The position numbers and the translations under genes are program-made. Positions 1-8,688 of a DNA stretch of 64,000 nt are shown here, piece by piece. Within the stretch, counting starts at the first letter, position 1. Each line of letters opens with the position of its first letter. The DNA comes from an uncultured Tenacibaculum sp. (GTDB taxonomy: Bacteria; Bacteroidota; Bacteroidia; Flavobacteriales; Flavobacteriaceae). Location: assembly GCA_947497895.1 (NCBI GenBank), contig CANMIL010000005.1, positions 62,001-126,000 on the forward strand. Reading direction: 5' to 3'. Under the pieces are notes generated by a model. It had not been told where the DNA came from and searched no databases. It saw nothing but the letters and a program-made list of their open reading frames with translations.

Positions 1-103
1 ATGTTACATCAAACTTCTTAATTTCCAAAAAAGCCTTTAAAACCATTCCGAAATTGGGATCGTCTTCAACTAATAATATTTTCTTTCGAAGTTGCGCATC
101 CAT
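1..103 (-). CDS. Response regulator receiver domain, N-terminal fragment (RprY/OmpR-like), cut by window edge
   Basis: Only the first ~34 codons lie in the window. They read MDAQLRKKILLVEDD and continue PNFGMVLKAFLE, which is the beta1 strand and acidic pocket (VEDD) of a CheY-like receiver domain. The ATG lies one base after the TAG stop of the histidine kinase upstream, so the two are translationally coupled. The kinase partner and the OmpR-type repeat sites upstream of the operon suggest an RprY-like OmpR/PhoB-family regulator. The output domain is outside the window, so the subfamily is inferred. Confidence 0.85.
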   Translation of the reverse strand, partial: MDAQLRKKILLVEDDPNFGMVLKAFLEIKKFDVT

Positions 104-104
104 A

Positions 105-1547
105 CTATTCTCTTTTTTGAGGCAAAAACAACGAAAACACACTTCCTTTCTTACTACTTTTAAGAGAAACACTCCCATTATGTGCCTCTGCAATTTGTTT
201 AACGTAACTCAACCCCAATCCAAATCCTTTTACATTATGAGTATTATTTGTTGATACTCGATAAAACTTTTCAAAAACTCTCTTTGCATCATCTTTTTGA
301 ATTCCCATGCCTTTATCTAAAACATGGATAATTAAGTGTTCATTTTTATTTTCAATTACAATTGTAATGTGAATTTGATCTGGTGAATATTTAATAGCAT
401 TGTCTACTAAATTACTTATTGCCTGATGCAAATACATTTCATCTCCAAAAACAATGGTATTATCTACTTTAACGATACACTCTATGTTACCATTCTTTTT
501 ATCAATACGAATTTGATTCTGAGAAATAACCTTTTTCACAAGTTTTAGTACATCAACACTTTGTATTTCTAGTTCAGTTATGAAGTGATCATTTTGTGCC
601 AACTTTAAAATCATTGCTACTTGCTTATTCATACGCTCATTCTCCTCCTTAATAACTTTTGTAAACTGTTTTACCATTGATTTATTTTGAATTATTTCAG
701 GTTCCTCAATGGCTACTGCCGCAGTACCAATAGAAGCAATAGGAGTTTTAAACTCATGTGTCATATTATTGATAAAATCAGTTTTTATTTGAGATAATTT
801 CTTTTGTTTTAAAATTACTCGTAAAGAAAACCATAAACTAAACAAAATAACTAAAACCATTAAAGAAGACAACATCACACTAGAAAACAACGACTTATAC
901 AAATACGATTCCTTATTATATAAAACCACGTAAATACTTTTGTTATCAAAAACTTCTAAGACATAATCACTTTCTTCTAATAAGCTTATATCCTTCATTT
1001 TTTTTCCTAAAATATATTCCCATTTATTCGATTTGGTATTCTTGATTCCAAAACTATAGGTCAATTTTATCCCATTAGAAGTAAACACTTTTTCTACTAA
1101 ACTATCAAAATCTATCTCTTCGTAATAATAGCGCTCTTGTATATTTTCCTGACCATAGATAATTGAGACTGATTCCTTAAAACTACCATCAGTATTCCTT
1201 AACTTCAAAAAAGCATCCTGAAACTCACTCAATGAGTCATAAAAACCTTGGTCCAATTTCGGCACAAAATCGAACTTAGAAACCAAATATAATTTAAATC
1301 GATACTTTTCGTCTTCACTCAGATAATCATAGTCTGCTTTAAAGTTTTCATCAATTAGAATACTATTCTTTTTATTTTGAGTTTTAATAACCTCTTTCAC
1401 TTCTGTAAGAGATTTCACCACGGACTCATTAAAATTCTTTTGGGTAAGCGTAAAACTATTATTTAACCAATTAATTTGAGAAAAAATTATTCCTAAGGAA
1501 GATAAGCCTATCAAAAGAATTACATATTTAAAGTTTCTTCCCGTCAT
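105..1547 (-). CDS. Sensor histidine kinase, RprX-like
   Basis: A 480-residue membrane sensor kinase. A first membrane segment (about residues 7-23) and a second (about 219-243) enclose a ~195-residue extracytoplasmic sensor region with no domain I recognise. The HisKA box is INNMTHEFKTPIASI with phospho-acceptor His264. The N box (HQAISNLVDNAIKYS), G1 (VLDKGMGIQ) and G2 (GFGLGLSYVKQI) of the ATPase domain follow. No HAMP domain is evident between TM2 and the H box, as in Bacteroidota RprX kinases. The downstream response regulator starts one base after this stop codon, so this is a kinase-regulator operon. The start is the ATG following a region of phased TTAAG repeats that may bind its own regulator. 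The signal sensed is unknown. Confidence 0.9.
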   Translation of the reverse strand: MTGRNFKYVILLIGLSSLGIIFSQINWLNNSFTLTQKNFNESVVKSLTEVKEVIKTQNKKNSILIDENFKADYDYLSEDEKYRFKLYLVSKFDFVPKLDQGFYDSLSEFQDAFLKLRNTDGSFKESVSIIYGQENIQERYYYEEIDFDSLVEKVFTSNGIKLTYSFGIKNTKSNKWEYILGKKMKDISLLEESDYVLEVFDNKSIYVVLYNKESYLYKSLFSSVMLSSLMVLVILFSLWFSLRVILKQKKLSQIKTDFINNMTHEFKTPIASIGTAAVAIEEPEIIQNKSMVKQFTKVIKEENERMNKQVAMILKLAQNDHFITELEIQSVDVLKLVKKVISQNQIRIDKKNGNIECIVKVDNTIVFGDEMYLHQAISNLVDNAIKYSPDQIHITIVIENKNEHLIIHVLDKGMGIQKDDAKRVFEKFYRVSTNNTHNVKGFGLGLSYVKQIAEAHNGSVSLKSSKKGSVFSLFLPQKRE

Positions 1548-1603
1548 TTATAAAGTGTTTTATTTTTCAAAGAAACATATTTCTCCGGGGCATTCACCAT
1601 TTC

Positions 1604-1700
1604 TTAATTTTATTTAAGGTTTTTTAAGTTTTTTTAAGGTATTCCTCTAACCTATACCCATGGTTAGCTTTCTTTTAATTTTCTCTTAAGTTTTTTTAAC
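1604..1700. promoter_or_regulatory. Divergent control region with two arrays of phased TTAA repeats
   Basis: Between the kinase operon (minus) and the secreted-protein gene (plus), TTAA(G/T) occurs at 1604, 1614, 1624 and 1634, exactly 10 bp apart. It recurs at 1675, 1686 and 1696, 10-11 bp apart. Direct repeats on one helical face are typical of OmpR/PhoB-family regulators, and the neighbouring operon encodes one. Binding is inferred; the repeats are seen directly. Confidence 0.55.
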
Positions 1701-1762
1701 ATTCAATTACCTAATTACCATAAACATACACAATAATTTTATCCAATCAAATCACTTAAAAC

Positions 1763-2155
1763 ATGAATATTAAAAAGTTAATTTCTTTTATTTGCTTACT
1801 ATGTACTTTTTGCCTAGCAACCGCTCAAAATAGTAATAAGCACAAAAATAATATTGAAATATCATTCGGTAACTACCATCAAAAAAACATTGAAATAATT
1901 CTTACGAAAAACGATAAAACGATATCGGAATTGTTCCCTTCTTACAAAGACCTGAGAAACACGAATAAGTTTAAAGAATTGGGTATTGATCTTGAAAATT
2001 ACGTATACCTAAAAAACAATGCCATCAAAGTTAATATTGATAAAATAGCTTATGCTTTAAGAGGAAAGTCTGCTAGTAACCAAACAACTATGAATGTTTC
2101 TCATAACTCTGATGACGAAAAAATTACAATTGATATTCAAATCAAAAACATATAG
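1763..2155 (+). CDS. Secreted protein of unknown function
   Basis: 130 residues with a clear signal peptide (about residues 1-21, ending LATAQ). The mature part is short, Asn/Lys/Ile-rich and without cysteines, and I recognise no family in it. It lies 31 bp upstream of an S41 protease gene in the same direction, so the two are probably co-transcribed. The promoter region is shared with the RprX-like kinase operon and contains the phased TTAA repeats, so envelope-stress or similar two-component control is a reasonable inference. A partner or substrate role for the protease is possible but unsupported by sequence. Confidence 0.75.
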   Translation: MNIKKLISFICLLCTFCLATAQNSNKHKNNIEISFGNYHQKNIEIILTKNDKTISELFPSYKDLRNTNKFKELGIDLENYVYLKNNAIKVNIDKIAYALRGKSASNQTTMNVSHNSDDEKITIDIQIKNI

Positions 2156-2186
2156 TACTGTTTATTAAATTCAGAAATAATAACTC

Positions 2187-3494
2187 ATGAAAAAAACCAC
2201 AATCTTAATACTACTTTTCATTTCAATTACTTGTATTGCACAAGAAGAAACATTACTGACTCAAAAACAACAAAATAAAATCATAAAGAAACTATCTGAC
2301 AAGTTGTTAAAGTCATACGTTTTCGAAAAAACCGCCAAGGAAGTTTGCAATAAAATAAAACAGTATCAGTTTCCAAGAAATAAAAAAGACTTCGCAAAAG
2401 CGCTAAACGATACTATAAGAAGCATTAGTAAAGACGTTCATTTTAGGTTCTTTTTTAGCCCGCAGAGCTATAAAAACATAACGAACACCGATAAAAAAAC
2501 TGAAGTTGATCATAGAAAACAAATAAGGCAAAAAAATTATGGTTTTGAAAAAGTAGCTCTTCTACCAGATAATATTGGTTATTTAAAAATTAATCAATTT
2601 CATGAATACGATGAAGCCTTTCAAATAGCGAAAGCAAGTATGGAGTTTCTACAACATGTCGACAGTTACATCATTGACCTAAGAGACAATGGTGGTGGAA
2701 GTGGTAAAATGGGACGTTTTTTGGGTAGTTACTTTTTCAAAGAAGGTGATCATCGGTTATTACTAGAAAATTACAATAGAGAAAAAGATGAACTTGTTCA
2801 GGAATGGACATTAGTTAATGTTTCTGGGAAAAGAAGACCTAATGCTACACTTTACATTATTATAGGAAAAAATACAGGGTCTGCCGCTGAAGCATTCCCA
2901 TACTTTATGCAAGCAAATAAAAGAGCTACTATTGTTGGGGAAAATTCATGGGGAGGTGCTCACTCTGGAGCATTCATACCAATTGAAAAAGACTTTATTG
3001 CATTTATTCCTTCGGGAAGAGTTACTTCTCCTCTTACAAAATCGAACTGGGAAGGTGTTGGAGTTACTCCAGATATAAAGATATCAACTGATTTAGCTTT
3101 GGATTTTATTAAAAAAGAAATTCTCGTTAAAAAGAGCGACTCTTTAATGAAAGAAATGAAAAAAGGTAACCTCCCTAAAGAAAAAGAAGAACTCCTAACA
3201 TGGAAACTAAATTATTTTAATGCAAAAACCACGGAAAATCCTGCTAAATTCTCAAAAACATTAGCCAAATCATATAGTAAATATCAAGTGAGTTTTAAGA
3301 ATGATAATTTATACTTTGGTAAAAAACGGCTTATTCCTTTTTCTAATACCATCTTCTATGCTGAAAAAGGATATACGAGAGAAGGCGATCTAATTATTGA
3401 GTTTGACCGTGCTATAAATCCTACTAAACTATTTTACAAGGTTATCGATTGGGACCATGGAAAAGTTACAAAGTTTGAATTAAAGGCCAATTAG
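2187..3494 (+). CDS. S41 family serine protease (C-terminal processing/tricorn-like), secreted
   Basis: 435 residues with a signal peptide (residues 1-19, ending CIAQ). An N-terminal helical region (about 25-100) resembles the segment that precedes the catalytic domain in IRBP-type S41 enzymes. The catalytic core has YIIDLRDNGGGSG (about 161-173) and KNTGSAAEAF with the probable nucleophile Ser232, then VGENSWGGAHSG. No PDZ domain is apparent between the N-terminal helices and the core. The C-terminal ~130 residues are a lysine-rich extension of unknown role. It probably degrades proteins or peptides in the periplasm or outside the cell. It follows the small secreted protein by 31 bp and is closed by a hairpin terminator. 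Confidence 0.88.
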   Translation: MKKTTILILLFISITCIAQEETLLTQKQQNKIIKKLSDKLLKSYVFEKTAKEVCNKIKQYQFPRNKKDFAKALNDTIRSISKDVHFRFFFSPQSYKNITNTDKKTEVDHRKQIRQKNYGFEKVALLPDNIGYLKINQFHEYDEAFQIAKASMEFLQHVDSYIIDLRDNGGGSGKMGRFLGSYFFKEGDHRLLLENYNREKDELVQEWTLVNVSGKRRPNATLYIIIGKNTGSAAEAFPYFMQANKRATIVGENSWGGAHSGAFIPIEKDFIAFIPSGRVTSPLTKSNWEGVGVTPDIKISTDLALDFIKKEILVKKSDSLMKEMKKGNLPKEKEELLTWKLNYFNAKTTENPAKFSKTLAKSYSKYQVSFKNDNLYFGKKRLIPFSNTIFYAEKGYTREGDLIIEFDRAINPTKLFYKVIDWDHGKVTKFELKAN

Positions 3495-3521
3495 AAAAGA
3501 AGCACATCAAACAACTTATAG

Positions 3522-3558
3522 AACAGCACGAATCTTAATTTCGCGCTGTTTTCGTTTT
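3522..3558 (+). terminator. Rho-independent-like terminator after the S41 protease
   Basis: Inverted repeat AACAGC-A-CGAA ... TTCG-C-GCTGTT followed by TTTTCGTTTT, 27 bp after the stop codon. Confidence 0.7.
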
Positions 3559-3675
3559 AAGCCTGGTAGCATTCTAGTATCCTATTCGAATTTATTCTTA
3601 CTTTATAATGCTATTGAAAGAAAGATTTAATAAATACTTGCTATTTTGATTAATGAAAAAACATATTGGTTAAAA

Positions 3676-4233
3676 ATGAAAATGTACCAACATTGCCAAC
3701 TATGTGAAAACGAGAACACACATTTAATAGATGGGTTGACATGTAAATTGACAGGTTCAAAACCCGCATTTTTAAACACGTGTTCTGATATTCATTTTGG
3801 CAATAAATTCATTGAAAAGCTGGAATCCATTATTATTGATTTAGAGATCTTAAAAAAACGAAAGACATCTGTTCATATCAAATTTTATATTTCCATCGTT
3901 ATTGGATTCACAATGCTATTCCTCGCTGATCAACTAAGTAAGTTAAATAATGAAAGTGTTTACTTTTATTATTTTCTAATTTCGTTAATTTCAGGTGGAG
4001 TATCTCTTTGGATCGTAGGCTTTGATAGTCTATATAAATACAAAAGAGAATTAAAAAACATACTAAATTACCAACACGAACTTGACCGAATTCTAAGGTT
4101 ATATGAAATTGACTATGCTTCGAATCTAGTTTTTTCAAAGTCGATTCATGGCACTAGAGAAGTTGCTATTGAACTAAAATTCAATAAAAATTTAGTTGAA
4201 GACTCTAAGACAGTGTATAAATTAAATCATTAA
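3676..4233 (+). CDS. Two-TM protein with N-terminal Cys motif, unknown function
   Basis: 185 residues from the ATG chosen here. The open frame extends upstream to a TTG at 3646, but the ATG is preferred because the conserved-looking part begins MKMYQHCQLCENE. The N-terminus has CxxC followed by a third Cys in GLTCKLTGSKPAF and a fourth in NTCSD. This pattern occurs in small flavobacterial membrane proteins and may bind zinc or iron-sulfur. Two adjacent membrane helices (about residues 70-90 and 98-118) follow, then a charged cytoplasmic tail. There are no partners in the same direction within 200 bp. The function is unknown. Confidence 0.7.
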   Translation: MKMYQHCQLCENENTHLIDGLTCKLTGSKPAFLNTCSDIHFGNKFIEKLESIIIDLEILKKRKTSVHIKFYISIVIGFTMLFLADQLSKLNNESVYFYYFLISLISGGVSLWIVGFDSLYKYKRELKNILNYQHELDRILRLYEIDYASNLVFSKSIHGTREVAIELKFNKNLVEDSKTVYKLNH

Positions 4234-4295
4234 TCTTATTCCAAAAATTTAATAATAATTTGACTATCAATATTGGTCATAATCACAATATTTCC

Positions 4296-4378
4296 TTCAT
4301 TCCGAATTTATTTCGGAACCTCAGCGCACCACAAAACAAGTATTTGAGATGAGAACCTGAAACAAGTTCAGGTTGACT
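4296..4378. repeat. BIME-like double hairpin element
   Basis: Two different short hairpins lie head to tail: TTCCGAA-TTTAT-TTCGGAA (4300-4318) and AACCTGAA-ACAAG-TTCAGGTT (4354-4374). Between them CTCA (4320-4323) and TGAG pair across a ~30-bp centre. The whole is a folded unit in non-coding DNA between two genes. This arrangement matches REP/BIME elements mobilised by RAYT transposases. Only one copy was noticed in the window. Confidence 0.6.
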
Positions 4379-4472
4379 ATTACGATTTATTATCCATTAA
4401 GGATAATCATTAATAATAATTGCTATTTTTAAGAATCAAAAAAATATATGACACTTTTCATAAAACCATCCT

Positions 4473-5351
4473 ATGTCAAACACAAAATTAATTATTGAAG
4501 AAAGAAGCAGAGATATTGGAGATTTTCTCGTGGGTAGACTGCTTCCTTTCCGAAGAAAACGAATGATTGGTCCGTTTATTTTTATTGATCATATGGGACC
4601 AACGACCTTAGGTAAGGAAAAAATTATGAGTGTAGATCAACATCCGCATATTGGTTTGGCTACTTTAACGTATTTGTTAAGTGGTGCGGTAATGCATGCC
4701 GATAGTATTGGTACTTCGCAAAAAATTATTCCTGGAGAGGTAAACCTTATGATCGCTGGTAAAGCCGTTACGCATACTGAAAGAACTCCAGAAGAATTAA
4801 AAGGGAAAACCTACCAAATGGAAGGGTATCAAATTTGGCTAGCCTTACCAAAAGATATGGAAGATAAAGAGCCTGAATTTCATCATTTAAAAGCTCACGA
4901 TGTTCCTTCATGGGAAGAAAATAATCTCGTTCTAAAATTGATTGTTGGTAGCGCTTTCGGAAAGGAATCGAATTTAACCTTATGGTCCGATTTGTTCATG
5001 TTGGAAATAGTGGCTCAAAAAGACACCACTGTAAACTTAACAGGTAAATTAAAAGGTGAAATAGGTATTTTAGTCCACTCTGGTGAAATTACTGCTTGTG
5101 ATGAAGTTATCGAAAAAGGTCATTTATTAGTTTCTAAAGAAGATGATTTTTGCGAGTTCAAAGTGAAAGCTGATTCTAAACTGTTTATTTTTGGAGGGCA
5201 ACCTTTCGAAGAACCCCGTTACATCGATTGGAATTTTGTATCACATGACAAAGCTAAAATAGAGAAAGCAAAATTAGCTTGGAATAACCAGCAATTTCCA
5301 AAAGTTCAAAATGATGATAGCTATATTCCCTATCCTAGTATAAATGTATAA
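4473..5351 (+). CDS. Pirin family protein
   Basis: 292 residues, the usual pirin length. The N-terminal cupin has the metal-site segment DQHPHIGLATLTYLL and the later HTERTPEELKGK, which supply the conserved His and Glu ligands. The C-terminal cupin includes FIFGGQPFEEPRYIDWNF, typical of the Pirin_C domain. Pirins are cytosolic iron-binding cupins; some have quercetin 2,3-dioxygenase activity and others act as redox sensors. Which applies here cannot be read from the sequence. The following phosphatase gene overlaps this stop codon by 8 bp if its first ATG is used, so the two are probably in one operon. Confidence 0.92.
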   Translation: MSNTKLIIEERSRDIGDFLVGRLLPFRRKRMIGPFIFIDHMGPTTLGKEKIMSVDQHPHIGLATLTYLLSGAVMHADSIGTSQKIIPGEVNLMIAGKAVTHTERTPEELKGKTYQMEGYQIWLALPKDMEDKEPEFHHLKAHDVPSWEENNLVLKLIVGSAFGKESNLTLWSDLFMLEIVAQKDTTVNLTGKLKGEIGILVHSGEITACDEVIEKGHLLVSKEDDFCEFKVKADSKLFIFGGQPFEEPRYIDWNFVSHDKAKIEKAKLAWNNQQFPKVQNDDSYIPYPSINV

Positions 5352-5940
5352 CGAGGCTATGCTAGAAAAAGAAAAACTATTACTCATTCTCGATATTGAT
5401 GAAACCTTAATTCATGCCACAAAAAACAAATTGGATAGAAAAGAAGATTTCATGGTATTCAATTATCATATATACGAGCGCCCTTATTTACACGATTTCT
5501 TCAACGAAGTGAAAAACAATTTTCATTTAGCTGTTTGGTCATCCGCTTCCGATGATTATGTAGAGAAAATTGTTAATCATATTTTCCCTACCGACATTAA
5601 CCTGCATTTCGTTTGGGGAAGAACTCGGTGTAAACCTAAAAGACTCATTGACTCGGATTCTTTTGGCAATTATAACGATAGGTATCGTGATCATTACAAT
5701 TATATAAAACCTTTGAAAAAGGTAAAAAAATTAGGTTACAAACTAGAAAGAATGATAATTGTTGACGATACCCCGCATAAGTGCATTGAGAATTATGGAA
5801 ATGCCATTTATTCTAAAGAATATTTAGGAGAAAAAGAAGACACTGAATTGCTATTTTTAGCGAAGTATTTAAAAACCTTAAAAGACGTAACAAATGTTAG
5901 AACCATTGAAAAAAGAGGCTGGAGAAACCAAACGCAATAG
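5344..5940 (+). CDS. HAD-superfamily phosphatase, NLI-interacting-factor (FCP1-like)
   Basis: 198 residues. The catalytic motif LDIDETLIHAT (DxDxT, Asp17 and Asp19) is at the N-terminus, RPYLHDFFNEV and AVWSSASDDYV form motif II, and MIIVDDTPHKC is the distal acidic motif. This is the compact FCP/SCP-type phosphatase fold. In bacteria the substrate is generally unknown. The first ATG overlaps the pirin gene by 8 bp; a second ATG (residue 6) starts 7 bp after the pirin stop and is equally plausible. The 3' end overlaps the next gene, indicating a pirin-phosphatase-DUF3995 operon. Confidence 0.85.
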   Translation: MYNEAMLEKEKLLLILDIDETLIHATKNKLDRKEDFMVFNYHIYERPYLHDFFNEVKNNFHLAVWSSASDDYVEKIVNHIFPTDINLHFVWGRTRCKPKRLIDSDSFGNYNDRYRDHYNYIKPLKKVKKLGYKLERMIIVDDTPHKCIENYGNAIYSKEYLGEKEDTELLFLAKYLKTLKDVTNVRTIEKRGWRNQTQ

Positions 5941-6376
5941 TGCTTTCATTTCCAAAATTCTATTCTTAATACTTCTAGCACTATCGGCTATTCACTTTTA
6001 TTGGGCATTTGGAGGTAGCCAGGGTTTTAATAATGCATTGCCCGAAACGGAAGAAGGCGTAAAAGTTTTAAACCCAACCTTTACAGATAGCTTTATCGTG
6101 GGTTTTGGCCTTCTCATTTTTTCAGTTGCCTATCTACTTTATAAAAAAACATTTAAAGCGAAAGTGCTGACAATTCTAAAAGTTATTCTTTTTTGGTTAA
6201 TTCCTTCTATTTTCCTTTTAAGAGCCATTGGAGATTTTTATTTCGTAGGTTTCTTCAAAAAAATCGAAAACACCAACTTTGCCCATTTCGATAATTACTT
6301 CTACTCTCCCCTATGCTTTATCATAAGCTTGCTTGGATTTGTTTTTATAATCAATAATCGTAGAGCAACTCACTGA
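5894..6376 (+). CDS. DUF3995 family membrane protein
   Basis: 160 residues with four predicted membrane helices (about 20-40, 68-85, 95-117, 135-155). The segment ALSAIHFYWAFGGSQGF after the first helix, and the pattern of four helices with short loops, matches DUF3995. The gene overlaps the end of the phosphatase gene by 47 bp in another frame. The overlap is long for a real start, so initiation at a later codon is possible, but no in-frame ATG precedes the first helix. The function of the family is unknown. Confidence 0.75.
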   Translation: MLEPLKKEAGETKRNSAFISKILFLILLALSAIHFYWAFGGSQGFNNALPETEEGVKVLNPTFTDSFIVGFGLLIFSVAYLLYKKTFKAKVLTILKVILFWLIPSIFLLRAIGDFYFVGFFKKIENTNFAHFDNYFYSPLCFIISLLGFVFIINNRRATH

Positions 6377-6475
6377 AAACTAAACCTTCGCTACGGCTTC
6401 ATTATTAAAAGTTAAAAAGACCTAAACTCAATTTACATATCGAATATTTCTTTATTTTTAGAGCAAACTACTACT

Positions 6476-7597
6476 ATGACCAAATTTGTTCGCCTATTAA
6501 CTATCGCCATAATGTGTATTCAAGTCAATGCACAGGAAATTAAAATCGATAAAGATAAAATCACCCATTATTTACAGTCATTTCATAACAATCATAGGTT
6601 CAATGGTGAAGTACTAATCGCTCAAAAGAACAAAGTTATTTATAGAAAAAGCTTTGGATATGCGAACTACCACTTAAAAACACCTTTTCAAAACAATACA
6701 AAGTTTCAATTGGCATCGTTATCCAAACAATTTACTTCATTTGGAATTCTTGTACTCGAGCAAGAAAAAAAACTATCTACCAATGATTTTGTTTCAGACC
6801 ACCTGACGGATTTCCCATATAAACAAGTTCAGATAAAACACTTAATGTCGCACACTTCAGGATTGCCCAATTTCGTGAATTCTATGTGGAAAGACCTTGA
6901 TACGACCATAGTAAATGGGAATAAAGAAATGTTTGAAATGTTTGCTTCGAAAAAATATCCATTACAATGGAAACCTGGAGAAAAGTGGGAATATTGCGAT
7001 ATAGGATATTGTACACTTGCTTCCTTAATTGAAAAAGTAAGTGGTAAGTCCTATAAAAGCTTTATGAAAGAAAAGATTTTTGATCCTGCTAACATGAGCA
7101 ATACTTCCGCGGAACATTCTACAGATTATAGAACTGTTAAAACACCACTACTTGCCATGGGGTATGTATATGATGCCAAAACGAGTAAAAATCGTATTGC
7201 TTACGAAACTCCTGAAAATAGTTTTGTGTATTGGCTTGGCGGTTTTTACGGCGACGGATCCGTTATTAGCACACTTGACGATCTTTTGAAATGGGATAAA
7301 GCTCTTTATAAAAACACTATTATTAGTAAAAAAAGTTTACAAAAAGCTTTAGCACCAACTAAATTAAATAATGGTGAGTACGCAGACGGTTGGGGTTCTA
7401 AATATGGTTTTGGGTGGTCATTATACACTTCTGAAAAGTTCGGAAAAGTACATGCGCATTCTGGACAACAACCTGGATATAACACAAGACTTACAAGATG
7501 TCCAGAAAAGGAATTAACAATTATTATAGCTGCTAATATGTCAATTCCCAAGTTTTGGGAAATTGATTTATTGAAAGAACTCGAAAAACAACAATAG
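6476..7597 (+). CDS. Serine hydrolase, beta-lactamase/penicillin-binding fold (class C-like)
   Basis: 373 residues with a signal peptide (1-20, ending VNAQ). The SxxK motif is SLSKQF with nucleophile Ser81. LMSHTSGLPNF is the conserved stretch after it. The second motif reads YCD (in WEYCDIGYCT) where most family members have YSN or YAN. HAHSGQQPGY supplies the KTG-equivalent HxG motif. Such periplasmic proteins include esterases, D-aminopeptidases and carboxypeptidases; resistance to beta-lactams should not be assumed. It is a single-gene unit with no close partner. Confidence 0.88.
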   Translation: MTKFVRLLTIAIMCIQVNAQEIKIDKDKITHYLQSFHNNHRFNGEVLIAQKNKVIYRKSFGYANYHLKTPFQNNTKFQLASLSKQFTSFGILVLEQEKKLSTNDFVSDHLTDFPYKQVQIKHLMSHTSGLPNFVNSMWKDLDTTIVNGNKEMFEMFASKKYPLQWKPGEKWEYCDIGYCTLASLIEKVSGKSYKSFMKEKIFDPANMSNTSAEHSTDYRTVKTPLLAMGYVYDAKTSKNRIAYETPENSFVYWLGGFYGDGSVISTLDDLLKWDKALYKNTIISKKSLQKALAPTKLNNGEYADGWGSKYGFGWSLYTSEKFGKVHAHSGQQPGYNTRLTRCPEKELTIIIAANMSIPKFWEIDLLKELEKQQ

Positions 7598-7691
7598 TTT
7601 TTCAGAATATAATTTATATTGCATCAACTCCTCCAAAAACCATTATGCGTAATTAAACTTAAATAACAGGAAGTATTAATAAACTGGGTTT

Positions 7692-8147
7692 ATGAAAAAA
7701 TTAATTTTCAGAGCTGTTTTACCACTTACATTAATTTCATTTGCATTAATTTCCCGATGGAAATATGTGTTAGTTGTTGACGGACCTGATGACTTTTTCG
7801 TTGGTTTCCCTTTAATTTACAAAGGATCAGGGTTTCATACATCCTTGTCTACACAATATTTCATGACGGAGATGATCTTAAATTTAATTGTTTACTTCTC
7901 TATCTCATTGATCATTTGCTTAATAATAAATAGGTTCTTCACAATTAATATTCCAAGAAAACTATATACTAGTTTCTGGATTGGCTTCGGAGTTTTTATT
8001 CTTTTTTTCATTCACTTATTTTATGAACTTGATGATAGAGTTTACTTAAAAAGAGACTTTGATGTAGAAGTAATTGAAAGTGGTTTTGCATTCTTTAACT
8101 TGCCGCCCACTGAGAGACCAGAAATAGATAAATCGAAAACTCCATGA
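7692..8147 (+). CDS. Small membrane protein of unknown function
   Basis: 151 residues with a hydrophobic N-terminus (about 4-27) and two further membrane helices (about 57-80 and 94-115). The C-terminal ~35 residues are charged. I recognise no family. Its stop overlaps the next start by four bases (ATGA), so it is co-translated with the GyrI-like protein downstream. Confidence 0.7.
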   Translation: MKKLIFRAVLPLTLISFALISRWKYVLVVDGPDDFFVGFPLIYKGSGFHTSLSTQYFMTEMILNLIVYFSISLIICLIINRFFTINIPRKLYTSFWIGFGVFILFFIHLFYELDDRVYLKRDFDVEVIESGFAFFNLPPTERPEIDKSKTP

Positions 8148-8635
8148 ATCAACCAAAACCTCAACCTAGAATTGAACAATTAACCGAGAAAAAACTCATC
8201 GGTCAACGAATTGAGATGAGTTTAGTTAATAATAAAACACATCAACTTTGGAGTCAGTTTGTTCCAAAAATCAATGAGATTCAAAATCGTATTTCTGAAG
8301 ACAAAATCTCTATGCAGATTTACCCTCCAAATTATTACAAACAATTCAGTCCAGCGAACGAGTTCGAAAAATGGGCGGTTGTAGAAGTCCTTAATTTCGA
8401 TTTCATTCCAAATAATATGGAGACTTATATTCTTCAAGAGGGAACATATGCTGTATTTGATTATAAAGGTTCTAGTTCAAATCCTTCTATATTTCAGTAT
8501 ATTTTCACAGAATGGATTCCAAACTCCCCTTATGTTGTTGATGATAGACCTCATTTCGAAGTACTAGGAGAAAATTATAAAAACAACGATCCTAATTCTG
8601 AAGAAGAAATTTGGATTCCCATAAAAACGAAATAA
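8144..8635 (+). CDS. GyrI-like small-molecule-binding domain protein
   Basis: 163 residues forming one GyrI-like/AraC-effector-binding (SOUL-superfamily) domain. Recognisable parts are EKKLIGQRIEMSLVNNKTHQLWSQF at the N-terminus, EKWAVVEVLNF in the middle, and the segment around TYAVFDYKGSS with a C-terminal IWIPIKTK strand. No DNA-binding domain is attached. Stand-alone members bind hydrophobic compounds or act in drug sequestration or hydrolysis. It overlaps the membrane protein upstream by four bases and is probably expressed with it. Confidence 0.8.
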   Translation: MNQPKPQPRIEQLTEKKLIGQRIEMSLVNNKTHQLWSQFVPKINEIQNRISEDKISMQIYPPNYYKQFSPANEFEKWAVVEVLNFDFIPNNMETYILQEGTYAVFDYKGSSSNPSIFQYIFTEWIPNSPYVVDDRPHFEVLGENYKNNDPNSEEEIWIPIKTK

Positions 8636-8688
8636 TATATTTTTAACTTATTTCACCATAAATACTACAACTTACTACATATTTAACC

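Noticed and set aside
54..254. 66-codon plus-strand frame at the window start
   Set aside because: Antisense to the conserved kinase C-terminus and the response regulator start.
6476..7597. True beta-lactamase or resistance gene
   Set aside because: Fold and SxxK motif only; the family is mostly esterases and peptidases, and the second motif is YCD rather than YxN.
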